Assembly: GCA_903632075.3 (NCBI GenBank)
Contig: CAHIKZ030005640.1
Location: 411,001 to 475,000 of the forward strand
Direction: 5' to 3'
Source: Acanthosepion pharaonis
Lineage: Eukaryota; Mollusca; Cephalopoda; Sepiida; Sepiidae
DNA: 64,000 nt
The position numbers and the translations under genes were made by a program. This document shows, piece after piece, positions 23,400 through 35,800 of the stretch. Each line of letters begins with the position of its first letter. The stretch's first letter is position 1. The notes below the pieces were generated by a model. That model was not told the origin of the DNA and searched no databases. It worked only from the letters and a program-made list of their open reading frames with translations.

Positions 23400-25370
23400 A
23401 AATTTAACATTCTGAAACATGAACATACACGTGTCTAAAAATACTTACATTTTATTTTAAATATTAATTCCGGGACATTAATCTACCCATTCTTTTTTGT
23501 TAAATACGCCAGACTTTTTCTGTTATAAATGTGAGCCCTCAAGGACAAAACCATTGATTGCTTCAAATTATAAAAATAAATATTTTCGTATAATAAAAAC
23601 GTCGAGACATCATTTTAAAATCAAATATGTTTTGCATATCCATATGTGAATATGCGAAGGAAAATGTCCTATATTTTGAGTTAAAAAATATAACATCTAT
23701 TTTTTTGTTATGATCGAATAAAATATTTGATAGCTAGGTGCTGTATTTGTAATTATTTTTAATTCAAATATATTTTAACGATCCTTGCTAAGAATTAAAG
23801 ATGCTGTGATTGTGAGAATCCTTGCGATTTCTTTGCAACACACTAAAACATTGTCGCGACGTTTACGTACTTCCTCATTACAGACTTGTTAACAGCATCA
23901 AATGATTAACTTACTTTATTTCATCAATAACTCTACCAAATAATAACAATTGTGAAAATATGTTTTATCAGCATATTCTATTAGTTTTTGTAATCCCTGA
24001 ATCATTTTTTCCGTTTCTTATTAAAAATCTTGAGCAGTACTATCAAGATACTGATCTTTCCATCACAACTTGTATCTTTATTTACTTTGTAACACATGAG
24101 TGTCTTATTTTTGGCAAATAGATAATAGTACGCATCATGAAAAATTCATATATATCCCGTCCAGCATTAATTTCTTATGTTTAATAGTGTGAGAGATTAC
24201 ATGAGCTTTATAATATTAATTTCTCTAACACGCGAAATATCAATTCAGTTTACTATTTTCGACTACGCTTAATAAATATCAGGGATATATTTTTTTACAT
24301 GATCATAAAATAGAAGATTCGTTCTCATTTTTTGCTGAACTGGCATTTTCTTAACACTTACTTTACTTTGATGTATGGATCAATTATAATATTTTTTTCT
24401 GCCGAACATAAGGAATTTGAAAACAGGATTGCCCGCTCGGGGTAGTAATTTTCTAACACTGCAAGGCGCCATAAAACTGAAATATTAACATGAGAAGCCG
24501 AGTCACTTTCTTATAATGACTGTTTTCCACTCTCACAGTGTTGTAATACATGGTGTCCAAGTCATTCAGATATGCTAAAGCTGTCATCTACGTTCACATG
24601 ATTCACGAATAAGAGATTTAGAAAAGATTTCTTACATTAGTTATTCAAGTAAATAAACCCTTTAAAGTTTAATAAAGAAAACTTTATCAAGCCCTATAAA
24701 GCTAGAGTATCAAATAAAATCGCTTTAACAAATGACAGAAATGCATCAGTTGAATACTTCCAACAAAACGAGTAACACACACAGAATTAGAAGAGAGAAT
24801 AATATACTCAAACAATTGATTTCCTACTCTAATTTAACGCATTTACTGCAAATTAAGAGATAATATGTGTTTAGCAGGTTTTCTTACGGCATCGATTATC
24901 TCGTCTTGTGATCTTGCCTTCATGGCCACCACGACAGGAACTTTAGTTTTATTAACGCAAATAGATGATATCATTTGTCTAAGGCAGAAATATACTGACT
25001 TCCTGGCAACTAAAAGCATTTTTATGGCGACAATATTTTATAATGATAGCGCACGAATGAAAAATGCGAAAATATTTTAGTGCCTAAATTGGTTAATATA
25101 AAGTGTGGCTTAGAAGACATTCTTTGTAATTGACCTCTGTCAGTCAACATGTTAAACAAATGATGAGGAAATAATATCCCTCCAATCATAGAAGAACAAT
25201 AACAGGGGACCTTGGATGTCTACTTTACTCTAAACATCTTTTAATAAAAAGAATTTCTGAATTTCAACCAACAGTAATGCTATTCGGCCAATGAATACCG
25301 AGTGTTTCCTGTATGGAAACAATTAATTTTACAGTTGCCATAATTTTGGGCCCAAACCAACGGATTCATA
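23400..25370. other. AT-rich non-coding sequence
   Basis: About 2 kb with no recognisable gene or repeat. The frame at 24865-25080 is unrecognised. Confidence 0.35.
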
Positions 25371-25372
25371 TA

Positions 25373-25720
25373 TCGTAATTCCCTATATATAATACGCATT
25401 TTTTTCTACAAACAATAAGCAAAATCAGGGGTGCGCATTATGCTCAGTTACAAAACTATTTATAAAAAGTTGCCGTAAAATAAAATAAGAATTATCATGA
25501 AACTAAATTAGAATAATATTATTCTATATTTAAAACTATTTTTTTAAATAATTGTAAGAAAATCAGACCGTAATGTAATTCGAGAGGTACAATTTATAGG
25601 ATTTGATTACCAAAGAAGTGGTGCGTGTTCTCTTTTAGTAGAAGCATTTTCCCAAACTTTCCTCACAATTTTAGCTGTGCATATTATAGATGAAGGCGTA
25701 TTATACTTGGGGAAATACGG
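25373..25720. mobile_element. Tigger-type MITE, about 348 bp
   Basis: The left end TCGTAATTCCCTATATATAA and the right end read on the minus strand (CCGTATTTCCCCAAGTATAA) are diverged inverted repeats. They continue through ATACGC...TC and into TGCGCATTATG/TATAATATGCAC. TA flanks both ends (25371-25372 and 25721-25722). Ends of the CCGTATTTCCCC...ATAATACGC kind are known from non-autonomous Tc1/mariner-pogo elements. There is no coding sequence. Confidence 0.55.
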
Positions 25721-25724
25721 TAAA

Positions 25725-26605
25725 ATAAATGTGTTAATGATTAAAGACAATTCTAAAATATTTTATGTAGTTTTTGGGGGATAAACGTTTTTTTTGATAA
25801 CCATGATGCAAAGCAAAATTGCAAACTTTGCAATATTCACAGTAGGTGGCAGTTTGTATAATTTATAAATTTAATTAAAACGTTCAACAAAAATAAAAAA
25901 TTAGAATTAAAAATTAAAAATGCTTGTGTCAATGTAAAAATTAACGATTAACAGTTTGAAACATTAATTAGACAGAATTAAGTGCATATTTTATTTGAGC
26001 AATTGAAGCCAAAACAGTCGAGTTTAACTTCGCACCAATTTCTACGCGATGGCGGCTTAAGGTGGGAAACTGAAATAAAAATCAATAGATGTCTGCAAAG
26101 ATTTTTTTCAAAGTTTTACCATTTTTTAGATACCTGCGAATTAACATTTCATTTTAATTGCAATCAGCCAAATAAAATAGAGTAGAAAATCTTAAGTTAT
26201 GCTTTGTTCTTCTAAGTACATACAATCGAATAGAATTAAGATCATTTATCTGGGCGTAATTATAGTTACATTTATAGATACTAGTTATTCACTCTTTAGT
26301 TTTGACTGAGTAGGAAACATTCTTAGTAGTGCTACAAATAAAAACAATCTCCTCAATTATAAGAATCTACTGACTAAAATGACACAGTTACTAAATATTG
26401 CGCAGCAGTAAACGCCTGGAGTTTCAAAGAATGACACTGACATAAGTGTCAAACTTGTTAATAATAGTAAAGTTTCATTTATATATTGCCACATACAGTC
26501 ATAGCTTGTAAACCCCAACCATGACAGAATTGGCCATTGTGCTCAATAAAAGATGGAGCGTATAAAATATAAGGTTAATAAGATGAAGAATAAAACCGGG
26601 GTAAC
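25725..26605. other. AT-rich non-coding sequence
   Basis: A short frame at 25982-26185 is unrecognised. Nothing else is seen. Confidence 0.3.
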
Positions 26606-26758
26606 TCAAATTTCACCTTCACAATGTGAGCTCATCAGGGCAAGTCCAATCTTTATTGAGTAGCACTCATAATTTATTACTTAACCTTCAGCACATTGCA
26701 TTGTTAATATTACCACTGTATTCTTTTTTCAAAACTTTCTAGTTGCAGTAAACTTAAG

Positions 26759-27086
26759 CTTATCCACTGCGCTATGTGTCCTTAAAAACAATGGTTAGAT
26801 CCAGTGACAAGATCCAAAGTGTTGTGAGTTCAATACCTGGTTAATGCAGTGGAGAAGTGGGAGAGGTGAATTAACAGGAGATAAATGATAACTGCCATCC
26901 ATTAGATATGGCACGTAGAACGAGAACAGACTACTCTAGCGAGCGAAATAAATGTTCAGTTCGACATTCCAACCACCTGAAGAAGGCTGGAGTGTACAGC
27001 GGCCGAAACCAATATGAGGACAATAGTCCGAATAATATAAATACTGTACATAATAACTCATCTCAGAAATATAGACAGATAGTGGA
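26759..27086 (+). mobile_element. tRNA-derived SINE (family A) with inverted head fragment
   Basis: 26759-26783 is the reverse complement of the family head (A box read on minus: TAGCGCAGTGGATAA). It is followed at once by a plus-strand copy from GGTTAGATCCAGTGAC (about 26793). This includes GAGTTCAATAC (about 26827-26837), an exact match to the polymerase III B-box consensus GWTCRANNC, the body with CACCTGAAGAAGG, and the tail ATAATATAAATACTGTACAT...ATATAGACAG. The head is therefore inverted relative to the body. Confidence 0.75.
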
Positions 27087-27089
27087 GTA

Positions 27090-28050
27090 AACTTCATGTT
27101 AATTTCACTAAAGGGTGGTTTCTTTTGCCATAGGGAAATTTAAGGATCAGAATCATCTTCAGTGGCAGGATAAAATTTTATACTGCAAATGAAGACCCAT
27201 GCAGAGTGCTAAATGTTAAATATTTTCGGTTTTGCTGTCACAGCTGTGAATGTCATTAAGTTTGTTTGTTTGTTTTTTTTTGTTTTTTTTTTGCATGTAT
27301 ACACCCTGTCATTATTTACACAATCTTATTCAATAGCGAGCCTGGGTCTGGAAATATTGACAACTTTTTCCTCCAGGTAATATTTCTCTCCCACTACATA
27401 GGTCTGTGGCACCATGCATCCTGACGATTTGAAAGAAATATTTATAGATATATGATTTGCTTTTTTACGGTTTATCAACCATTTGATAATTATTTAAGGC
27501 CGAAAAATATTTTAGGTTTTAAGAATAATTCTTTCTTTGCATTCAGGCGATTTAGGAGAAAGAAAGAGAAAACGAAGAAGAACGAAAGAAAAAGTAATAC
27601 GAGACGGGTCATAGGCGAACACACACACACGACTTAAGAGACGGAAATGAGGAGGAAGAAGGTTATTGTTGATAGATATCAGATGTCGAAAATATCTAGG
27701 TCACCTACGAACAAGCGTTGACCGATTTCCGCTTGTCCACAAAAAATGGAATTTTGTTATCAATGGATGTCACCCAAAAGAAGAAATCCATTGTTGAACA
27801 TTGACGAAACACAGACAGTCTTCCCTGTGTAAAGAATTAAAAATCCCACGCAAGAAGTTTTCACTGGGTAAATTTTTCTTTCTTTTGACAGAATAAACGT
27901 TTGCCCTGTGATAATAAAGATTTTTTTTGTTATCAACATATGGGCCGAAGGAAGGTGAAATATTTTTATTTCTGCTTGGGAGACGCCAAGTTGGAGAAAA
28001 ATCTCTTTCTTAGGCCATGTCCAATTAGCGATAAACTGCTTGACAAACGC
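27090..28050. other. Non-coding sequence
   Basis: T-rich run at about 27262-27290 and a purine-rich patch at about 27555-27610. A minus-strand frame at 27760-28053 (97 codons) has no recognisable motif. Confidence 0.3.
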
Positions 28051-28054
28051 CACG

Positions 28055-29280
28055 TGTTAAAACCAAGGTTGTCACCTCGGCCGCTCATGATAAGGGCGAT
28101 TTAATTAATTTTTTTTAGTTAAGCCAGGTATTTCTTTCCCAAAACAAAGCCACGGGTTGTTCACGCCCGACTAAGACGTCATTGGCCAAGTGGATCACAT
28201 GACGCACGAAGGGGGAGGAAAGATACCCGACCAGGACCTCATTGACCGAGAGCGGTCACGTGACGCACGAAAAGAAATCAGTCGACGCCTCTATCAGAGT
28301 GTAAGTGTGAGAAGCCGATGCGAAGAAGTGGGGAAGGTAGTGCACGCCCCCCAAAAGCACAGTAAGAGAGTGGGAGTGAGAAAAGAGTTACCAAAAATGG
28401 AAAAGAGTGGAAAATCCCTAACCAGAAATAAGAAGGGTGGATACGTATTTAGAATTATCGAAGAACCCTTGGCGCCGACAGACCCACCCCAGTTTTGACG
28501 GCGCCAATAAAAACGAAGCCCCACCAGACAGAAATCAGTGCAGCCGCGGACGGCAGGGGGAGTTGAGCCGCGGACGGCGGGCAGAGTTCGTTCGCCCCTA
28601 GCGGGCAGAAGAGGCCAGTTCGTTTGGCCCTGCGAGAAGTTCGTTCGAACCAAGCTGGCGAGAAGAAGTTAGTTCGCGCACCGGCGGCAGAGATGAATGC
28701 CCAGTAATTCAGACTCTGGAGAGAAGAGTTTGAGCCCCGGACGGCAGGCAGAGAAGAGCTCAGACCCTGGAGAGAATAAGTTGAGCCCCGGACGGCAGGC
28801 AGAGAAGAGCTCAGACCCTGGAGAGAAGAAGTTGAGCCCCGGACGGCAGGCAGAGATGAGTGTCCAGTGTTGAAACCGCATCAAGATAGCTGACCACGAT
28901 TCACGCACACTTTTGGACTCCACTTCAACCAAGAACAAGTAGTTTGAAGAGCGACTTAGGACCAGACCACAGAAATAAGTTTTTCGACTTCCGTCCAAAG
29001 ACACACCGAAACACAAATTTCTTAGATAGTAGACAACTTGAAGCGTTAAAGTTTGCCTAGCGAAAGCGTGGTGCCATAATCCACAGAACGGGTCGGGAAG
29101 TAGACATAGTCCTATGTACCGAACAAATAGACATAAAAAGTTTGTTACCTTTTTCTTTGATACTTTGAACTTTGTTTTATTTTCATTTATACATATTTGT
29201 GTGTTATCACCTCCTTTGAACTCAGCTTGCATTGCGGCCCCAACCCCTATTTGATCTCGTCTGTCTAAGATCAATTCACA
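28055..29280 (+). mobile_element. GC-rich retroelement-like (LTR-type) segment
   Basis: The composition changes sharply to GC-rich. The layout resembles an LTR: an upstream duplicated promoter-type block (28162-28210 and 28221-28271, period 60, each with CCCGA, GACGTCATT or GACCTCATT, and CACGTGACGCACGAA or CACATGACGCACGAA), an ATA-rich box CCAATAAAAACG near 28504, then a downstream region with a 51-bp tandem repeat. Possible ends are TGTTAA at 28055 and TTCACA at 29280, followed by ACGTGGG. No target duplication supports these boundaries, so they are tentative. Frames at 28190-28498 and 28669-29274 (minus) are not recognised. Confidence 0.45.
28730..28882. repeat. 51-bp tandem repeat, three units
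   Basis: Units begin at 28730, 28781 and 28832 with TTGAGCCCCGGACGGCAGGC and contain AGAGCTCAGACCCTGGAGAGA. Two diverged relatives (GCCGCGGACGGC) lie at about 28540 and 28563. A leucine/serine/phenylalanine-rich minus-strand frame here is repetitive for this reason. Confidence 0.85.
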
Positions 29281-29403
29281 ACGTGGGTAGGCAGACTGGA
29301 GATCAGTGCAGTTACCCTGGTAACCAGGCGTTGGAAGCAGTTGGGAACGGCGAGGCTGGTATCAATCTAACCAGATTCCTACCCGAATCACCAAAGGGTT
29401 AGA

Positions 29404-29569
29404 ACGTCACGTTTGGAGCAGCGACACCCGGACGTAGCAGCGAGGAGCGAATAGCTGACGCCGCGGCGAAGACGTCACAATTGGTGCTGTTTAGGGACGT
29501 CACAAGTGGCGGGGTGGTAGATCAGGATAGAACGTCACAGTCGGCGCTGCGACCGGGGGACGACGTCAC
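29404..29569 (+). repeat. 166-bp cassette with five ACGTCAC sites, second copy
   Basis: ACGTCAC occurs at 29404, 29472, 29497, 29532 and 29563. Several are followed by RNTYGGNGCTGCGAC-like sequence (TTTGGAGCAGCGAC, ATTGGTGCTGTT, AGTCGGCGCTGCGACC). It is the inverted counterpart of 4575-4740, with the same site order and length. It directly follows the retroelement-like segment and may be its leader region. Confidence 0.7.
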
Positions 29570-29574
29570 AGGTC

Positions 29575-30875
29575 TTACTTTTCTCCATCTTACATTTTAC
29601 CAGATGTATCTAGACAGAACCATGATTTAAGGATACATTCTCAACCCGAATAACGTTTGATGGTTGTTGTATCTTTGTTTCTTTTTATTTAACGCATGCT
29701 CAGTCGAAACAGTATAATTCATCGTGGAGCGGCCATCAGCCTCAACTTCACTTCGGTATACAGAGTTGTCAGTCAAGCATTGCCCAATAAGGGGAAATCT
29801 TCATTTTTTTTTGTTTTTTTTTTACAATTACAAATTTGTGTTTTACTTGTAGATTAACCACTTCAGAACTTCATGTTTATATCCCTTAATACTCTTGATT
29901 TTGCTGGACAATGTACTGCAGCTAATTGTTAATGTAAGCGTCTAATTCTGTTAGTGGGCTAGGTAAAAATAGCAATTTCCTGTAGAGCTGGTAAAGAGGC
30001 TCGAATCAGTAGCGATTAATTACTTAATTCTAGGGGCAACGCTACTAGCTTCGTACCAAGAATGGTATATAATTTTTAACCGAAAGACATTTCCTCTCCC
30101 AGTCACACAAACTGATGTGGACAAGAGGACATATTTTCTAAGTATAGAAATTCCCATTAACGGAAACGACATTTAAAATAATCTTGGTGGAACATGAGAA
30201 AAATACTTTAAACAATTGACGATGACATTGCGGAAGTCTTTTCTAACTGCCCTAGAATATGAAAGGGTGGTAGACGCAATCGTAGCTACCACTTTGGTTC
30301 GTTTGATAGACAAATTCTCCCTGAAAAGAAGAGGACACGCCTAATAAACACTAATTGTGCTTATGTATATGTGTTCAACATCGAAAGACATTCCATCATA
30401 AATAATTAGCCTCAGTACAAGTGCGTAATATGTAACATTAGAGTCTTTAATTAAAGGTGCCTTGTTAAAAAAGTAACATTTAGTAAAAATAAAAAAAAAT
30501 GAAACATCTCAGGTAAAACCGCAAGCGACGGTAGTATAGTAAGAGATGTTACTAAACATTGCGGTCCTAAGCTGCATACAGTTTCGAAAAATTCTTCTGT
30601 GTCTGGTTGAATGTAAAGAACTTCAGAATTTAAAAACCATTCCTTCACAACCCTTTAGAGAAACAAGGAGCTTGTTCGGCCTGCTTAAATTACCAGAATA
30701 TCACAATGATTTCAGCTTCAAGTAAAATGCCCTCGAAAAGACTTCAAATTCGACAAATATAACCATCTTTAGAAGATAATTACTTTGCGACTCCATGCGT
30801 TTTCAATATAATTTATCTTAATATTATGACGAGATATATGGCCAACTTTTTAATTTGACGTCATTAGTTCAGAAT
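29575..30875. other. AT-rich non-coding sequence
   Basis: T-run at 29805-29823. A minus-strand frame at 30451-30648 is unrecognised. Confidence 0.3.
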
Positions 30876-30881
30876 GCATAT

Positions 30882-31290
30882 GATTAGAATGTGCCTGTTT
30901 GCAAATGACGCGACGTTGGTAGCTCACTCAAAACCGGATTGCCAAAATTAATGTGTTGCAGAAGCCATACAACAAGTCGCGTCGGCATGGCTTTAAATAC
31001 AGACTGTAATATCTGGTCTAATGTACTTTAAACTAAAGTTAGAACCCGTCGGGAAAATGAAAGAACTAATCCCCAGATTGTCCAATGTGAAATAAGTTTC
31101 TATAGACAAAACAAAAATTTTCCTGGGCAACAGAAACAAAAGGATAAACACGAAAATCAGAGGCTACCAGATGATCGGGTTTGCCACTTCGAAACGTCTA
31201 TATGGAGTAGGTCGTATATTGGCGGAAACTTCATATATTAAGCGCTGCTATCAGCATGTTTATCTCAGGAAAAGAAACAAGTGTGCGGGG
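30882..31290 (+). pseudogene. LINE reverse-transcriptase remnant
   Basis: A frame with stops reads RMCLFANDATLVAHSKPD. F-A-D-D-[AI]-x-L-V-A-H-S is the catalytic box of non-LTR reverse transcriptases; here the first aspartate position reads N (FAND). Downstream fragments in the same direction (YFKLKLEPVGKMKEL) resemble the following strand region only loosely. It is a decayed fragment at best. Confidence 0.4.
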
Positions 31291-31852
31291 CTGAGATTTA
31301 ATAATTAAACAGAAATTCGGGACACGGCAACGACCACAGATGTAGCTAGATTTCAGAACATACAACTTCGCTTAAGGTATCAGAAGACCTGGTTTAATAA
31401 TAAGATTTAATTAATGTCTATAAACAATCTACACCACATATTGAATATTTATACTCCATAAATATAGTAAATTAAAAAAATGCGAGTAACACAAAACAGA
31501 AACTAATATAGCATATAGAATAACATCTATGCTTTTGCTTGAAGGTGAAATACATGAAGAGCATGACATACAGAAACACGTGAAATAAGGATGCGATATT
31601 GACCTGCGGGATATCACACACTGCAAACACAAACACACAGACACACACATACACATACATACATACCCATCTTTTTGATAACAGGCTACGAAATACGAAA
31701 AAATACTAAAGGCTTTTTTATCAAAAAAAAAAGAAAAGTGAAATAGTACTTCATTAATCGCAATTTTGAATAAAGTCGTTTAGTATCATCATCGTTAGCC
31801 ACCTGTAGAACGGTTTCATTTTAACGTTGAAAGAAAATGTACAATTTTTTAA

Positions 31853-32000
31853 TGGATAGCGGCTCGTATTGAGGAATCGGAGAGCCGAGTTCGAATTCAA
31901 ATCGAATCAATACTAATTACGTACTTATACTCTTGGGAAAGATATGGATCCTCTTCTCCTCCGACCAGCTATGGCAGGTTAGATCGGGTTCTATGACAAC
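31853..32000 (+). mobile_element. tRNA-derived SINE (family B), second copy
   Basis: Shares GAGGAATCGGAGAGCCGAG, TTCGAATTC, CTTGGGAAAG and GGATCCTCTTCT with the copy at about 775-870. Truncated at both ends. It runs directly into the inverted repeat at 32028. Confidence 0.6.
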
Positions 32001-32027
32001 TGCTCTACCGCAGAAAGAAATAGCAAC

Positions 32028-32147
32028 ATACTGCGGAAATAAAAAAAAAATGTCTCCTCAGTCATGTTTCTAAAGATACATGATCGTCTAAGCGTATATC
32101 TTTCGAAACATGACTGACGAGACATATTTTTTATTTTCGCAGTATGT
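32028..32147. repeat. Foldback element with about 54-bp arms
   Basis: The left arm starts CATACTGCGGAAATAAAAAA and contains TCAGTCATGTTTC. The right arm is its reverse complement with a few changes (read on minus: CATACTGCGAAAATAAAAAA). Only about 10 bp separate the arms. It is followed directly by a (TA)n array. It looks like a small MITE; family unknown. Confidence 0.75.
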
Positions 32148-32151
32148 AACA

Positions 32152-32152
<1 letters not shown>

Positions 32153-32195
<43 letters not shown>

Positions 32196-32226
32196 CCCTG
32201 CAAAATAATATTATCTGTGTGTTTGT

Positions 32227-32277
<51 letters not shown>

Positions 32278-32299
32278 TGTGTGTGTATGTGTGTGTTGT
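32153..32299. repeat. (TA)n and (TG)n microsatellites
   Basis: TA at 32153-32193 and TG with a few substitutions at 32214-32299. Confidence 0.95.
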
Positions 32300-32415
32300 G
32301 ATGACCGTCAACATCTTTGGCAAACTTTTGAGATAATGTAAATATATGTATACAACAATATATTTATTTCAATTAAATAAGATACTGTCCAGAGACTTAC
32401 ATGGAAAGTCACAAT

Positions 32416-32462
32416 AGTTCTTGATTCTCTACAAAATTTACGGTTGTATAGAATCAAGAACT
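32416..32462. repeat. Short inverted repeat, 18-bp arms
   Basis: AGTTCTTGATTCTCTACA at 32416-32433 pairs with TGTATAGAATCAAGAACT at 32445-32462 (one mismatch), with an 11-bp loop. Confidence 0.7.
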
Positions 32463-32699
32463 GGCTGTGTAGAAAGTTACATATTATCAGCGTGGAAACC
32501 AAATTGCAGTTGAATTTTGGGGTAAATATTTAAATATAAACGTAAAGAAACCGTACCATATTGTAGTGTTATTGACTGCAGGAACTACAGAACTGAATTC
32601 TTCAAATTTTCCAAAGCGTCGTACTGTTGGGAAAATTGTTCAGGATTTCGGAGTATAGCAACATACAAAAAGAATTGATATATGTCTTTATTTCTGAAA

Positions 32700-32851
32700 G
32701 TTGAGTTAAAGGGAGATAACTGAGACATCCGGTCAACGAAATTCCAATCGCTTCGAAATTCCAATCAGATGAAGAAAGCCGGAGCGTACAACGGCCGAAA
32801 CGTTGTGAATATAGCAACAAAGATATGCCCAAACAATATAAATAGCGTAAA
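32700..32851 (+). mobile_element. SINE family A, body fragment
   Basis: Begins near GAGTTAAAGGGAGATAACTG and contains GAAAGCCGGAGCGTACAACG, GGCCGAAACGTTGTGAATAT and an AATATAAATAG tail. The tRNA-like head is missing. This is the only copy with the body in which I see no inverted partner. Confidence 0.7.
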
Positions 32852-32854
32852 AAA

Positions 32855-35800
32855 AGAATTGACTAACATTACTTACAGGTTAGACAACATCTCAACGAAT
32901 GAGCAGGAAAAAAAGTTTTGGAACAAGTGCTGAAACTAAAAAAAAAATCGCATGAAATTATGTAAATATTGATATTTTTTCCGTGTAAATTCCGTGCCCA
33001 TTATATCAATAATTCGTTTAGCTACAGTTCATATTTTATTGCGAAACTGATGCCTCCATAGATTTCACACGTTTTGTATGAGGCATTTTTAATATACACG
33101 CGCATATACGAAGGAGCGAAAATACTGTGGCATTAACTTCGATTTGAGTAAGTTATGAAACAGGCCTGTAATGATTTTCCGGGCGTCAGAGATTTAAATT
33201 CTTACCACGACTTGTTTTCTATTAGTTGTCATACTTTCCATTTAACTTTTTTTGATTATGCAACAGGGAATGAACAGTAAAAAGAAATAATCAAAAAGAG
33301 AAAGAGATGGTTGGAGTGAAAGAGGAAAATAAAAATGTATCCAAAATACTCTTTTCATTGTTTAGTTACACTAAGTAATAAAAAATGTCCCTGCCATTTA
33401 AATCGAACATTATTGCTTCCTGCTTCATGCAAGAACGTATGGTTTATCATTTATATCGCCAGAATTATACCTTAATCATTTTTTCGGTTTTCTTTTTTTC
33501 CATTATTTTCCCATGAGGCCAGTGGTCTGGCCAAGGTAGAATAAAATGAAAAAAAAAAATTGCAGATTAAAAAAGCGAGAATATAAAGAAGTGAGAATTG
33601 CGTATAAAGAAACAATGACATTTTTTGTAGGGGAATTCTTTCGAGAACGCAATTGATTACCAATTGTGTCCCGTCGGTACATTTTTATTTGACCACTTTC
33701 TTTTCAAGACTTGCCAGTAAAGAGTAATTTACGTTCGTATTTTTGCCAACTTCGAATAGAAATATATTGATATTAATATCGTTTTTCTTCTACTTATCCA
33801 AAATTTCTCCACTTTATCGTCTGATTTTATTTTCCCTGAGTTAAAAAAAATGAACGTCCATTGCCAAAACGATTTATTTATCGATGTTATTATCGCACAA
33901 ATAAAAAGGGAAATTGTTCTTTTTGTAATAGATTATAATAGCACCCTGAGACTGATTTTGCATATAAAAAAGAACACTAATGATTTTTATTCATCATTTG
34001 TAATTTCTGTCGTTTTTATATTTGTTTGAATGGATTATATTATTTAAGAAATTAACTCGCTTTCTTTCTTTCGCCTATTATACAAGTAGATATTTCTCCA
34101 GAAAATATGGACGAAAATGTACTTTATGCAGTAAAATCCGTTTGATTTTCCTTTAGAAATGTTAATGTTTTCAAATTCTGGCAAGTTATTACTTGTATAT
34201 TAAATTACTTGGTGTCATTAAAAAAAATTGCATTCATCTTCTCTTTCATTTTCCAATATACAAAGTCGGAGTAGATGTAAGTGTGAATACAACGAATTAT
34301 ATATATTTGTCATCACTGTATTTGGAAACAAATATTTCATATTTTACCACATCTGCGAAGCTTTATGTCAAGAACCCAATACACTAAAATATTTACGAAC
34401 ACTCACTCAAATATAACTTCATCGGCAAAGCTGAAGATATCTTTATATGAAGCATATGATTCGATTTCCGGATTATACAAATCATAACTTTGTATGAAAT
34501 AATATTTTCATTTATTACATTTCTATTTAAATATCAAAATTTTAAACATCGTTTTCTAGAATCCTTTACAAGATTGATTCTTTGTAATGAAAATTTATAA
34601 TAAACTTTGAATTTGTAGCCATAACTGCTTTTAACAAATGTGTAAATATTGTGGAAATACCTGAAAAATTTGCTTGAATTCTAAAGGAATATAAGGATTG
34701 ATCATTTATTCAAAAAATATATAACGACTTAGACCTTTGGATAGTTCACTCTGTTTATTGAAAAATTAGAATTCAGATCCTGGTCAATTATTAAACCTAT
34801 GTATGAATAAGTCGTCCTGTGCGGATATTCATGTATAGTGAATTATAGACAGCTCAGGTATTTCATTGACAATTTTCAAACTGGTATCAGTTCTTGGAAC
34901 AAATAATTAAAAGAATACATTTTGAAGGCATTCTCCAGTTAAACCTTTTTACATATTAATCAGTTTAGGTAATTCATATTCTTGCCCGATATATGGTTAT
35001 TAACTGAATTGTAATTATACTTCTGTTGTTTAATGTAGATATCTTTCACTGTTTAAAATGTAACTATTTTGATGCAATTAATGTAGCGAGACAAGCTTTC
35101 TAAAATGTTATAAATTTTAATGTACTCAGTATTAAGTATAGCTAAGATAACTGATTAATTTCAGGCATTACTGTAAATCAGTTGGCAATTTTTTTCCATG
35201 AACTGCAAAATCGTATTAACCTTTGTATTACTAATAATGGAGGACATGTGGAAACTTAAATAAAATTTCAATAAAACCTTAGAAAATATAGATTTTTCAT
35301 TTTTTCTAATCGTTTTTACAAAATATTTCTATCGCAAATACAAATAAGGTTGTAATTTTTTAAATGTGCACACGAACTTTATGGACACCCTGTATTTAAA
35401 TTTATGTATGACTCTTCCCAAAATGCTTCAACTGATAGCACGGTATTTTTATCAGCATGAAACTGATATGAAAATAAATAAAAAAAAAAACGAAATCAAA
35501 GGAAAACATTAAATCTTAATATTTAAACAGCTTTGCTATGAGAAAAAAATCACTTTAAAGTAGGAAACATGAAAGTAACATCGAAACACGTGCGTATATA
35601 GTATCTATTTTATTAGAAAACTTAAAATCATCTGTTAATTTAATGTTTAGAATATTAAATAAAAATTACATCAATTTTTTCTCACATCTTCAAAATATTT
35701 ATTTTCTTTTCATGAGCTTCTTCAGACAGTTTTTCATTACTTATTTCATCAGTGATTACCTGGAGAAATCTAAAGTTATGTTCAGTAAATATTTTATGGT

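Noticed and set aside
28669..29274. Minus-strand frame of 201 codons with repeated SACRPGLNLFSPGSELF
   Set aside because: It arises from the 51-bp tandem repeat inside a retroelement-like segment. No known domain, and the repetition explains the open frame.
28055..29570. Complete LTR retrotransposon with gag-pol
   Set aside because: No protease, reverse transcriptase or integrase motif is visible in any frame on either side; only LTR- or leader-like DNA is present.
30451..30648. Resemblance of a GCGACGGTAGTATAGTAAG stretch to structural RNA
   Set aside because: No cloverleaf or rRNA core could be completed.
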